Under the pieces are notes generated by a model. That model searched no databases. It was not told the origin of the DNA and was given only the letters and a program-made list of their open reading frames with translations. DNA of 64,000 bases from an uncultured Marinomonas sp. (GTDB lineage Bacteria; Pseudomonadota; Gammaproteobacteria; Pseudomonadales; Marinomonadaceae), in assembly GCA_947493575.1 (NCBI GenBank), contig CANLRQ010000003.1, forward strand, positions 124,001 through 188,000. The letters run 5' to 3'. Positions within the stretch are counted from its first letter, which is position 1. The number at the start of each line of letters is the position of its first letter. The position numbers and the translations under genes were made by a program. Below are positions 15,858 through 24,418 of the stretch, in pieces.

Positions 15858-17075
15858 CTATGGTTGTGGAATTTTAACCCAGCCTTCCATGATAACCCGC
15901 GCACTGCGGCTCATGATGGCTTTTTCGATAACCCAGTTACCGTTTTCTTGTATCGCTTTTGAGCCAACTTTCAAGGTACCTGAAGGGTGGCCAAATTCAA
16001 CCATTTCCTTCTCACCCCCACCTGCGGCTAAGTTTACCAAGGTGCCGGGAATAGCGGCGGCTGAGCCAATGGCAACCGCAGCGGTGCCCATCATAGCGTG
16101 GTGCAATTTACCCATAGATAAAGCTCGCACCAAAAGGTCTACTTGATCCGCTTCGATGGATTTACCACTCGAAGAGACATAGTTCTTAGGCGTAGAGACA
16201 ATGGCCACTTTCGGAGTATGCTGCCTTTGCTTAGCTTCGCTTAACTCTGTAATAAGCCCCATTTGCATAGCACCGTGGGCGCGAATGGTTTCAAACATCG
16301 CCAATGCCTTAACATCGCTGTTGATGTCGTCTTGCAATTCCGTACCTTGATAATTCAAGGATTCCGCGTTGACAAAGATGGTTGGGATACCAGCGTTGAT
16401 CATGGTAACTTGCAAATCCCCAACATCTGGAACAGATAAGGTGTCTACTACATTCCCCGTTGGAAACATGGAACCACCGTCTGAATCGTCTGATGGAGAC
16501 ATAAACTCAAGGTGAACTTCCGCCGCTGGGAAGGTTACCCCGTCCAACTCAAAGTCACCCAGTTCTTGCACTTCACCATTCACAATAGGCACATGTGCCA
16601 CAATGGTTTTGCTGATATTGGCTTGCCAAATTTTAACTTCAACTGTGCCATTTTCAGGAATGCGTTTGGCATCAATATAGCCATTGGCTACTGCAAAAGG
16701 CCCAACCGCTGCGGATAAATTTCCGCAATTGCCGCTCCAATCCACAAACGCTTTATCAATGGCAACTTGACCAAATAAATAATCAACATCATGGTCTTCA
16801 CGTTCGCTTTTCGCAATGATAACCGTTTTACTTGTGCTTGATGTGGCCGCTCCCATACCGTCAATTTGTTTACCGTATGGATCTGGGCTACCAATCACTC
16901 GCATTAGAATAGCGTCTCTTATTGGGCCTGCCACTTGTGCGTCTTGTGGTAGATCCGTCAAATTAAAAAATACGCCTTTGCTGGTGCCACCTCGCAAATA
17001 AGTCGCTGGGATCTTTATTTGCGGTTGGTAACGTTTCTGTTTATCCGTAGACATGGTGTGTTTCCCATTCATCAT
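15858..17075 (-). CDS. prpF: 2-methylaconitate cis-trans isomerase PrpF
   Basis: The 405-residue protein of the PrpF/diaminopimelate-epimerase fold converts the 2-methylaconitate isomer made by AcnD into the one hydrated by aconitase. PATYLRGGTSKGVFF near residue 25 and DWSGNCGNLSAAVGPFA are the family's conserved active-site segments; the second holds the catalytic cysteine. It is the last gene of prpB-prpC-acnD-prpF, 66 bp after acnD. PrpF is needed only where the Fe-S dehydratase AcnD replaces PrpD, which is the case here. The start is uncertain between Met1 and MSTDKQ at codon 8. Confidence 0.95.
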   Translation of the reverse strand: MMNGKHTMSTDKQKRYQPQIKIPATYLRGGTSKGVFFNLTDLPQDAQVAGPIRDAILMRVIGSPDPYGKQIDGMGAATSSTSKTVIIAKSEREDHDVDYLFGQVAIDKAFVDWSGNCGNLSAAVGPFAVANGYIDAKRIPENGTVEVKIWQANISKTIVAHVPIVNGEVQELGDFELDGVTFPAAEVHLEFMSPSDDSDGGSMFPTGNVVDTLSVPDVGDLQVTMINAGIPTIFVNAESLNYQGTELQDDINSDVKALAMFETIRAHGAMQMGLITELSEAKQRQHTPKVAIVSTPKNYVSSSGKSIEADQVDLLVRALSMGKLHHAMMGTAAVAIGSAAAIPGTLVNLAAGGGEKEMVEFGHPSGTLKVGSKAIQENGNWVIEKAIMSRSARVIMEGWVKIPQP

Positions 17076-17140
17076 TTTTGACTGCTATTAACTAACTGCA
17101 ATACCTGCTTTGGATAACTGCTTTAGATAACAGCCTTAAA

Positions 17141-19729
17141 TTAATTAGCTTCCGAAAGAAAATCTTTTGCAAAACGCTGCAATACACCGCCAGCTTCATA
17201 AATAGATACTTCTTCTTCCGTATCCAAACGACATGTCACAGGCACACTTATTGTTTCACCTGATGTACGAGTGATCACCAAAGTCATTGTTGCTCTTGGT
17301 GTACGGGCACCTTTCACATCAAATATTTCGGTGCCGTCTAGCGCCAATGTATGACGATCCGTTCCCGCTTCAAATTCAAGCGGCAAAACCCCCATACCCA
17401 CCAAGTTAGTTCTGTGAATACGTTCAAAACCTTCGGCTACTATGACTTCTACTCCAGCAAGACGTACACCTTTTGCCGCCCAATCGCGGGACGAGCCTTG
17501 ACCATAATCCGCACCAGCAACAATAATCAACGGCTGCTTGCGTTCCATGTAAGTTTCAATCGCTTCCCACATGCGAGTCACTTGACCTTCTGGCTCAACA
17601 CGAGCCAATGAGCCTTGTTTCACGGCACCGTTTTCTTGAACCATTTCATTTAACAATTTCGGATTGGCAAAGGTCGCTCGTTGCGCGGTTAAATGGTCGC
17701 CTCGGTGCGTTGCATACGAATTGTAGTCTTCTTCTGGAAGCCCCATTTTATCTAGGTATTCCCCTGCGGCACTGGCTTTCATAATGGCGTTTGAAGGCGA
17801 TAAATGGTCCGTAGTGATGTTATCACCCAATATCGCTAATGGACGCATACCCGATAGGCTACGCTCACCCGCTAACGCACCTTCCCAATAAGGTGGACGA
17901 CGAATGTAAGTGCTCATTTCACGCCAATCATACAAAGGACTAACCGCTGTACTGGTGCCTTCTTTAATTTCAAACATTGGAATATAAACGGCATTAAACT
18001 GATCTGGTTTGACGCTTTGCGCGACAATGGCGTCGATCTCAGCATCGCTTGGCCAAATGTCTTTTAAGGTAATATCATTACCATTTTGATCGGTTCCCAA
18101 CACATCTTTTTCGATGTCAAAACGAATGGTACCTGCAATAGCATAAGCAACCACTAATGGAGGTGATGCTAAGAAAGCTTGCTTCGCATAAGGGTGGATG
18201 CGGCCATCAAAGTTACGGTTTCCGGATAACACGGCGGTAGAATACAAATCACGGTCAATAACTTCTTGTTGAATCACTGGGTCAAGCGCCCCACTCATGC
18301 CGTTACAAGTCGTACAAGCAAAACCAACGATACCAAAGCCAAGTTGCTCCAGTTCTGGTAATAATTCAGCGTCTTCTAAATACAGTTGTGCGGCTTTAGA
18401 GCCGGGGGCAAAAGACGTTTTCACCCATGGTTTACGAGTTAATCCAAGTTCATTGGCTTTTTTCGCCAACAAGCCCGCTGCAACCGTATTACGTGGGTTA
18501 CTGGTATTTGTACAACTGGTAATGGCGGCAATGATCACGGCACCATCAGGCATTAAACCTTCTTCTTTTTCAACCACACCAGAGATGCCACGAGCAGCCA
18601 ATTCTGATGTTGGAACACGGTTGTGTGGATTCGATGGTCCAGCTATGGTTCTCACTACAGAAGAAAGATCAAAAGATAATACTCTTTCATACTGTGCTGT
18701 TTCTAAACTTTCCGCCCAAAGACCCGCTGTTTTTGCATACTTCTCCACTAAAGCAACTTGCTCTGGTTCACGCCCTGTTAACGTTAAATAATCAATCGTT
18801 TGCTGATCGATATAGAACATTGCTGCGGATGCACCAAATTCAGGCGTCATATTGGAAATGGTTGCTCGGTCACCCAATGTAAGATGAGTAACACCGTCAC
18901 CGAAGAATTCTAAATAAGAAGAAACGACTTTTTGTGCACGAAGAAATTCCGTCAAGGCCAAAACGATGTCGGTTGCGGTAACGCCTTCTTGTCTTTTACC
19001 GGTAAGCTCAACACCGATAATGTTCGGTAGACGCATCCAAGAAGCACGACCCAACATCACACTTTCCGCTTCCAAACCACCCACACCAATGGCAATAACA
19101 CCTAATGCATCAACATGCGGTGTATGGCTGTCTGTACCGACCAAGGTATCTGGAAAAGCAACGCCTTCACGAGAATGCACAACAGGTGACATACGCTCTA
19201 AGTTGATTTGATGCAAAATGCCATTACCCGGAGGAATCACATCCACATTTTTAAAGGCTTTTTTCGTCCAATTAATAAAGTGGAAACGGTCTTCATTACG
19301 ACGATCTTCTATGGCGCGGTTTTTATCAAACGCGTCTTTATCAAATCCACCGTGCTCCACTGCAAGTGAGTGATCCACGATTAATTGTGTTGGTACAACG
19401 GGATTCACTTTAGCTGGATCACCACCTTGAAGGGCAATCGCATCACGTAACCCTGCTAAATCCACCAAAGCGGTTTGTCCTAAAATATCATGACAAACAA
19501 CACGCGCAGGAAACCACGGAAAATCTAACTCTTGTTTGCGTTCAATCAGTTGCATCAAAGACGCATCAAGCGTATCCGGTGAACAACGACGCACCAAGTT
19601 TTCCGCTAGCACACGAGACGTGTAAGGAAGTTTGGCATAGGCCCCTTCTTGTAACGCTTCAACAGCTTCACGGGCATCAAAATAGTCCAGTTCAGTTCCT
19701 GGAAGTATTTTACGGTATTGAGTATTCAT
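17141..19729 (-). CDS. acnD: 2-methylcitrate dehydratase, Fe-S dependent (AcnD)
   Basis: An aconitase-superfamily enzyme of 862 residues that dehydrates 2-methylcitrate in the methylcitrate cycle. The 4Fe-4S ligands are in ITSCTNTSNP and CTTCNG, and the swivel domain carries GADYGQGSSRDWAAKG. I take MNTQYRKILPGTELDYFD at 19729 as the start because family members begin this way; a frame extension to 19765 adds 12 unlikely residues. It sits between prpC and prpF. Confidence 0.95.
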   Translation of the reverse strand: MNTQYRKILPGTELDYFDAREAVEALQEGAYAKLPYTSRVLAENLVRRCSPDTLDASLMQLIERKQELDFPWFPARVVCHDILGQTALVDLAGLRDAIALQGGDPAKVNPVVPTQLIVDHSLAVEHGGFDKDAFDKNRAIEDRRNEDRFHFINWTKKAFKNVDVIPPGNGILHQINLERMSPVVHSREGVAFPDTLVGTDSHTPHVDALGVIAIGVGGLEAESVMLGRASWMRLPNIIGVELTGKRQEGVTATDIVLALTEFLRAQKVVSSYLEFFGDGVTHLTLGDRATISNMTPEFGASAAMFYIDQQTIDYLTLTGREPEQVALVEKYAKTAGLWAESLETAQYERVLSFDLSSVVRTIAGPSNPHNRVPTSELAARGISGVVEKEEGLMPDGAVIIAAITSCTNTSNPRNTVAAGLLAKKANELGLTRKPWVKTSFAPGSKAAQLYLEDAELLPELEQLGFGIVGFACTTCNGMSGALDPVIQQEVIDRDLYSTAVLSGNRNFDGRIHPYAKQAFLASPPLVVAYAIAGTIRFDIEKDVLGTDQNGNDITLKDIWPSDAEIDAIVAQSVKPDQFNAVYIPMFEIKEGTSTAVSPLYDWREMSTYIRRPPYWEGALAGERSLSGMRPLAILGDNITTDHLSPSNAIMKASAAGEYLDKMGLPEEDYNSYATHRGDHLTAQRATFANPKLLNEMVQENGAVKQGSLARVEPEGQVTRMWEAIETYMERKQPLIIVAGADYGQGSSRDWAAKGVRLAGVEVIVAEGFERIHRTNLVGMGVLPLEFEAGTDRHTLALDGTEIFDVKGARTPRATMTLVITRTSGETISVPVTCRLDTEEEVSIYEAGGVLQRFAKDFLSEAN

Positions 19730-19818
19730 GATAAGGAATTCACTAAAATAGTAGCAGGGAAACAAGTACGACCGAGATCGTACTTAATACAAAGAGGTAT
19801 TACTGAATATCGAATTGC

Positions 19819-20949
19819 TTAATAGCGAGATTCAATAGGTTCAACGCTTCTTGGATCTGGGCCAGAATAATCCGCACTTGGGCGAATGATGCGGTTGTTA
19901 GCACGTTGTTCGAAAACATGTGCAGCCCAACCCGTTAAACGAGAACAAACAAAGATAGGCGTGAACAGTTTCGTTGGAATATCCATAAAATGATAGGCAC
20001 TTGCGTGGAAGAAATCCGCATTACAAAACAGCTTTTTCTCACGCCACATTACCGCTTCAACACGATCCGATACGGGATAAAGCACGGTATCACCAATATC
20101 ATCAGACAGTTTTTTAGACCAACCTTTGATAATGCCATTACGCGGATCAGACGTGCTGTAAATGGCATGACCAAAGCCCATGATTTTATCTTTACGTGCC
20201 AGCATGCCTAAGATTTCACTTTCGGCTTCTTCTGGTGAATTCCATGCTTCAATCATATCCATAGCGGCTTCGTTTGCGCCACCATGCAATGGGCCACGTA
20301 AAGAGCCAATCGCACCAGTAATACAGCTGTGTAAATCGGACAAGGTAGAAGCACAAACACGTGCCGTGAAGGTGGAGGCGTTAAATTCGTGTTCAGCATA
20401 AAGAATCAAAGACACATTCATCACTTTTGCATGCAGCTCACTTGGAGCTTCATCACGCAATAAGTGTAAGAAGTGAGCGCCTACAGAATCATCGTCTGTT
20501 GCTGTTTCAATGCGAACACCGTCATGGCTAAAGCGATACCAATAGCAAATGATAGACGGGAATACCGCTAATAAGCGATCCGCCATATCTTGCTCATCAG
20601 CAAAACTTGCTTCTGTCTCTAGGTTGCCCAGCATTGAGCAGCCTGTTCTCATAACATCCATTGGATGAGCTTCTTTTGGAATTTGCTCTAAAACCACTTT
20701 TAATGCGTCTGGTAAGCCGCGTAAGGATTTTATTTTATCAATGTAGGCAGTGAGTTCGGTCTGGTTGGGCAATTTGCCTTTTAAGAGCAAATACGCGACT
20801 TCTTCAAAAGTGGATTTTTCAGCTAATTCATGAATATCGTAACCACGATATGTCAATCCTGAACCTGATTTGCCAACAGTACATAACGCTGTTGTACCGG
20901 CAGATTGTCCACGAAGTCCTGCACCAGTGAGTTTCTTAGCTTCAGCCAT
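19819..20949 (-). CDS. prpC: 2-methylcitrate synthase
   Basis: A citrate-synthase-family protein of about 376 residues that condenses propionyl-CoA with oxaloacetate. The catalytic segments LHGGANEAAMDM and GFGHAIYSTSDPRN (active-site histidines) are present, and the short sequence and KLTGAGLRGQSAG opening separate it from GltA-type citrate synthase. The ATG at 20949 (MAEAKKLTG) has GAGGAG ten bases upstream; the frame's first ATG at 20967 has none. It begins 30 bp after prpB. Confidence 0.95.
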   Translation of the reverse strand: MAEAKKLTGAGLRGQSAGTTALCTVGKSGSGLTYRGYDIHELAEKSTFEEVAYLLLKGKLPNQTELTAYIDKIKSLRGLPDALKVVLEQIPKEAHPMDVMRTGCSMLGNLETEASFADEQDMADRLLAVFPSIICYWYRFSHDGVRIETATDDDSVGAHFLHLLRDEAPSELHAKVMNVSLILYAEHEFNASTFTARVCASTLSDLHSCITGAIGSLRGPLHGGANEAAMDMIEAWNSPEEAESEILGMLARKDKIMGFGHAIYSTSDPRNGIIKGWSKKLSDDIGDTVLYPVSDRVEAVMWREKKLFCNADFFHASAYHFMDIPTKLFTPIFVCSRLTGWAAHVFEQRANNRIIRPSADYSGPDPRSVEPIESRY

Positions 20950-20978
20950 TATTATTTTTCTCCTCAATCGAGTTAGGT

Positions 20979-21872
20979 CTACTTATTTTTTCCTTGAGCG
21001 AACAACTCATCAAGCTTTTGTTCAAAGTCGTGATAGTTCAAGAAATCATACAAATCCATGCGAGTTTGCATAGTATCTACAACCGCTTTTTGATCACCAT
21101 CTTGTAAGATGTGCTCAAATACATTCAATGCCGCTTGATTAGCAGCACGGAAAGCGGATAAAGGATAAAGAACCATGCTAGCGCCATGGGCGGCTAATTC
21201 TTCTTTATTAAACAGAGGGGTAGCACCAAATTCAGTGATGTTAGCCAATAAATGACGTCCATCAATACCTTTTGAAAAGGCTTTATAATCATCGAGTGTG
21301 TGAACCGCTTCGGCAAAAATGCCATCTGCACCAGCTTCAAGACACGCTTGAGCGCGTTCAACCGCAGCATTTAAACCATCCTGTTGAAAGGCGTCTGTTC
21401 TAGCAATAATGAAGAAATCATCGTCAGTACGTGCATCCACTGCGGCTTTTACTCTATCGACCATTTCTTCAAGAGAAACAATTTCTTTATTCGGACGATG
21501 ACCACAGCGCTTTTGTGCAATTTGATCTTCAATATGAACGGCAGCCGCACCCGCTTTTGTCATGTCTTTTACTGTTTTCGCAATGTTAAATGCACCACCC
21601 CAACCCGTATCAATATCAACCAATAACGGTGTATCAACGGCACTAGTAATACGACGCACATCTTCCAAAACATCATTAAGGGATGTCATACCAAGATCTG
21701 GTAAACCATAGGAAGCATTAGCAACACCGCCACCAGATAAATAGATGGCTTTATGACCAACTCGTGTTGCCATCATTGCGTGATACGCGTTAATTGTACC
21801 TACGATTTGTAATGGGTTGGAGTCTGCTAATGCTTGACGGAATCGAGCTCCAGCGGAAAGTGCGTTCGCCAT
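20979..21872 (-). CDS. prpB: 2-methylisocitrate lyase
   Basis: The 297-residue isocitrate-lyase-superfamily enzyme cleaves 2-methylisocitrate to pyruvate and succinate. It shows the active-site cysteine loop KRCGH and the metal-binding VDIDTGWGG. It is the first gene of the operon, with AAGGGGATAACC just before the ATG, and the promoter and operators lie within 130 bp upstream. Confidence 0.96.
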   Translation of the reverse strand: MANALSAGARFRQALADSNPLQIVGTINAYHAMMATRVGHKAIYLSGGGVANASYGLPDLGMTSLNDVLEDVRRITSAVDTPLLVDIDTGWGGAFNIAKTVKDMTKAGAAAVHIEDQIAQKRCGHRPNKEIVSLEEMVDRVKAAVDARTDDDFFIIARTDAFQQDGLNAAVERAQACLEAGADGIFAEAVHTLDDYKAFSKGIDGRHLLANITEFGATPLFNKEELAAHGASMVLYPLSAFRAANQAALNVFEHILQDGDQKAVVDTMQTRMDLYDFLNYHDFEQKLDELFAQGKNK

Positions 21873-21908
21873 GGTTATCCCCTTTATGGTTGTTTTTAGT
21901 CACCAGCA

Positions 21909-21937
21909 TTAATATCTTAATACTAATTAAATATCAA
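21909..21937 (-). promoter_or_regulatory. Promoter of the prp operon
   Basis: On the minus strand TTGATA and TATTAA are separated by 17 bases, 37 bases upstream of the prpB ATG. The -35 box abuts the proximal operator, so a bound regulator would block polymerase. Confidence 0.5.
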
Positions 21938-21938
21938 T

Positions 21939-21950
21939 ATTGTTGACAAT
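21939..21950. promoter_or_regulatory. prp operator, proximal
   Basis: ATTGTTGACAAT, a near-perfect palindrome. Together with the site at 21991 it matches the ATTGTCGACAAT motif known for GntR-family regulators of methylcitrate genes. No such regulator gene is in the window. Confidence 0.7.
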
Positions 21951-21990
21951 AAATCAAAATAAGATGAATTAAAAGTAATAAATTACCCAC

Positions 21991-22002
21991 ATTGTCGACA
22001 AT
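21991..22002. promoter_or_regulatory. prp operator, distal
   Basis: ATTGTCGACAAT is a perfect 12-bp palindrome centred 52 bp (about five helical turns) upstream of the proximal site, which would suit cooperative binding by a dimeric repressor. Confidence 0.75.
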
Positions 22003-22030
22003 ATGAAAATGTATTTTTTAGAAAAATAAA

Positions 22031-22056
22031 AAAAGCCAGCATAACTGCTGGCTTTT
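22031..22056 (-). terminator. Terminator after the oxidoreductase-like gene
   Basis: AAAAGCCAGCA and TGCTGGCTTTT form an 11-bp stem around TAAC, followed by a T run in the minus direction, a few bases beyond the stop at 22063. Confidence 0.88.
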
Positions 22057-22062
22057 ACCTGC

Positions 22063-22206
22063 TTATTTTTGAGCATCTTCTGCGGCTTTTTTCTTTTGCT
22101 CTTCTTTCCATTCTCTTATTTCTTCGTAGTAAGTGTCCCAAACACAAGGCTCACAAGCACTTTCACAACATTCACCATCTGCGGGTGGCACAGGTTTATC
22201 ACTCAT
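22063..22206 (-). CDS. Small oxidoreductase-like domain protein
   Basis: A 47-residue protein with the CCESACEPCVWDTYYEE motif of the Oxidored-like family, which also occurs at the N-terminus of some larger oxidoreductases. The four cysteines suggest metal or redox binding; the function of the isolated domain is unknown. The start at 22206 is supported by AGAGGAAAG six bases upstream; the longer frame adds an unlikely hydrophobic tail. It has its own terminator. Confidence 0.8.
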   Translation of the reverse strand: MSDKPVPPADGECCESACEPCVWDTYYEEIREWKEEQKKKAAEDAQK

Positions 22207-22321
22207 CGTCTTTCCTCTTTGAAGATAAATTGTAGACAATAAAAAAGGGAACTGCCAAACAAACAATCCCCTCTTTTTTAAGCATGCTATTGCTCTAAGA
22301 CTTTAAGCATGCTGCGGCTCT

Positions 22322-22372
22322 AAGACCTTTACACTACTTAGTACGCTTGCTAATACTTCGTACCAAGGTCTC
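22322..22372. mobile_element. MITE-like element, family 1, deleted copy
   Basis: Ends AAGACCTTTACAC and AAGGTCTC are inverted repeats, and the core CGCTTGCTAATACTT matches the copy at 27366. Just outside, TTTAAGCATGCT-GCTCTAAGAC occurs twice in tandem. About 51 bp. Confidence 0.6.
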
Positions 22373-22381
22373 ACTTTATAA

Positions 22382-23095
22382 TTAGTATTCAGCGTTATGA
22401 TAGACGTTTTGCACGTCATCTAAGTCATTTAACATATCTAAGAAGCGCTCAAACTGTTCAGCGGCTTCCGCATCAATTGGCGTCATATTTTGAGGGACAA
22501 ATTGAATTTCATCCACATCAAACTCAATGCCTTCAAACGCTTCTGTTAATGCAGTTTTTGCTTTCCCATAATCCGTATGAGGCGCAAATACTGTAATTTT
22601 ACCTTCTTCATTTTCGATGTCGGTCACGTCCACATCTGCCATCATCAAGGCTTCTAAGGCTTCTTCTTCATCCCCAGAGAAAGAAAAAATCGCACTGTGG
22701 TCAAACATGTGACTTACACTGCCTTGAGTACCGATCTTAGCTTTTACCTTGTTGAAGCAAGTACGCACATCACCAAAAGTACGATTTGGATTATCAGATA
22801 GACAATCTACAATCACCATTGTGCTTCCAGGTCCATAACCTTCATAACGCGCCGTATCAAAATCTTCACCACCGCCGCCTTTTGCTTTATCAAGCGCCTT
22901 ATCGATAACATGCGAAGGAACTTGATCTTTCTTAGCGCGATCAATCATTGAACGTAACGCTAAGTTACCATTAGGATCAACACCACCAGATTTAGCGCAT
23001 ACATAAATTTCACGTCCATATTTGCTGTAAACTTTCGCTTTCTGATCAGACGTTTTCGCCATGGACTCTTTACGGTTTTGGAAGGCTCTGCCCAT
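22382..23095 (-). CDS. YebC/PmpR family protein, YeeN type
   Basis: The 237-residue protein opens with [20 protein letters not shown] and has the conserved [20 protein letters not shown] and [13 protein letters not shown] segments. The variant N-terminus places it with YeeN rather than YebC. The family was long annotated as transcriptional regulators, and members are now also linked to relief of translational pausing. It stands alone between uridine phosphorylase and the small oxidoreductase-like gene. Confidence 0.92.
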   Translation of the reverse strand: MGRAFQNRKESMAKTSDQKAKVYSKYGREIYVCAKSGGVDPNGNLALRSMIDRAKKDQVPSHVIDKALDKAKGGGGEDFDTARYEGYGPGSTMVIVDCLSDNPNRTFGDVRTCFNKVKAKIGTQGSVSHMFDHSAIFSFSGDEEEALEALMMADVDVTDIENEEGKITVFAPHTDYGKAKTALTEAFEGIEFDVDEIQFVPQNMTPIDAEAAEQFERFLDMLNDLDDVQNVYHNAEY

Positions 23096-23212
23096 TTGGT
23101 TTTTCCTATTAAATTAAATCAAAAATAGATTTTATCGTGAAGCTCACGACTATGGAACCACCCAAAATAAAACATTCAAGGTGGTTTGATTCAGTTCACC
23201 CTATGAAAAGGC

Positions 23213-23974
23213 TTATTTTAGCAATTGACGAGCGGCGTTTACCACAATGGAAACCGCATCGCTCTCTGTTTTTTGCATTAATGCTTCATTGGGAATTTCT
23301 TGCTGTGTGCGATTTACAATAACACCAGCAACACAGCCCGCACGCCACCCATTGGCTGCACACATAGTAAATAAGGTAGCGGACTCCATTTCGTAATTCA
23401 GCACGCCAAGGGCTTGCCACTCCTTTAACGACCCAACAAAGCGGGCTGCCACATGTCCATTAGCCGTATCGTATCGCTCTTGACCGGGGTAAAACGTATC
23501 TGACGATGCGGTAATGCCTATATGTGTTTGTGAGCCAATGCCTCGGCTAGCATTAACCAAAGCGGCAACACAGTCAAAATTCGCCACAGCAGGGAACTCC
23601 ATTGGAGCAAAGTGCAGACTGGCGCCATCTAAGCGTACCGACCCTTGTGTAACTATCACATCTCCCACGTTCACATGGGGCTGTATCGCGCCAGTTGTGC
23701 CAATTCTTAGAAAAGTATTAATGCCTAGCTGTGCTAACTCTTCGACAGCAATCGAAGTAGATGGACCACCAATCCCTGTAGAGCACACCACCACAGGGTT
23801 ACCATCCAGATAAGCAAGGTAACTGGTAAATTCTCGATGACTGGCCAATTTTTTCGCGTTCGTCATTAAATTTGCAATACGCGCTACTCTCTCTGGATCA
23901 CCGGGAACAATAGCTAGGGAAGCCCCTTCTAACATTGCTTTATTCAACCCTAAATGAAATACATTTGTCTTCAT
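23213..23974 (-). CDS. udp: Uridine phosphorylase
   Basis: A 253-residue nucleoside phosphorylase (PNP_UDP fold) that splits uridine with phosphate in the cytoplasm. It begins [26 protein letters not shown] and carries [29 protein letters not shown] and YEMESATLF, the phosphate, base and ribose sites of Udp. Monocistronic, with a MITE-like element just upstream of its start. Confidence 0.94.
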   Translation of the reverse strand: MKTNVFHLGLNKAMLEGASLAIVPGDPERVARIANLMTNAKKLASHREFTSYLAYLDGNPVVVCSTGIGGPSTSIAVEELAQLGINTFLRIGTTGAIQPHVNVGDVIVTQGSVRLDGASLHFAPMEFPAVANFDCVAALVNASRGIGSQTHIGITASSDTFYPGQERYDTANGHVAARFVGSLKEWQALGVLNYEMESATLFTMCAANGWRAGCVAGVIVNRTQQEIPNEALMQKTESDAVSIVVNAARQLLK

Positions 23975-24002
23975 CTTCTTTTGCCTCTTTTATAATTGTT
24001 AT

Positions 24003-24090
24003 GAGACCTTTGCACTAAGTCATGAGCGGTGATAAGACGAGCCTGTTTTTAACAAAGTATTATCAAGCATAGTAGTCGTGCAAAAGCTTC
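24003..24090. mobile_element. MITE-like element, family 1, inverted copy
   Basis: It begins GAGACCTTTGCAC. Its interior is the reverse complement of the 27366 copy (CTGTTTTTAACAAAGTAT, then a GTGCAAA end), with a degenerate right terminus. It lies 29 bp upstream of udp and may carry or disturb that promoter. Confidence 0.65.
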
Positions 24091-24295
24091 TTATAAGCAT
24101 TCATCGATTTAATCTGTATTCGTTACCTTATTGAGCTTTGCCTTGCGAAAGCAAAGTGAGATTTAACCATAACATCAAGACGTTACCTCAGCCTGCCTTT
24201 AGTTATACCTAACTCAAGGAGTTCTCAAAAGAGAGAATTCTCTCCTTCTGAGAAAATAGACGTTAAATACATCTAATTAAAATTTAAATAATAAA

Positions 24296-24306
24296 TGGTA
24301 TTACCA
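24296..24306. promoter_or_regulatory. Distal operator of the D-lactate dehydrogenase gene
   Basis: TGGTATTACCA is a palindrome of the TTGGT-N3-ACCAA type bound by FadR-subfamily GntR regulators such as LldR and PdhR. It lies 97 bp upstream of a second such site. Confidence 0.6.
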
Positions 24307-24342
24307 ATTTTTTAGATATTTTTCTATTAAAATACAAATAAA

Positions 24343-24371
24343 TTGACATATTACAAGATAGTTTATAGTGT
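24343..24371 (+). promoter_or_regulatory. Promoter of the D-lactate dehydrogenase gene
   Basis: A perfect TTGACA at 24343 is followed after 17 bases by TAGTGT; a TATAGT two bases earlier is an alternative -10. The promoter lies between the two operator palindromes. Confidence 0.55.
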
Positions 24372-24392
24372 TTATCCACAAACAATAATTAA

Positions 24393-24405
24393 TTGGTCTT
24401 ACCAA
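24393..24405. promoter_or_regulatory. Proximal operator of the D-lactate dehydrogenase gene
   Basis: TTGGTCTTACCAA is a full 13-bp dyad only 13 bases before the start codon and downstream of the promoter, a position suited to repression. The motif is close to the LldR/PdhR consensus. Confidence 0.7.
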
Positions 24406-24418
24406 AAAGAGAAAAGTA

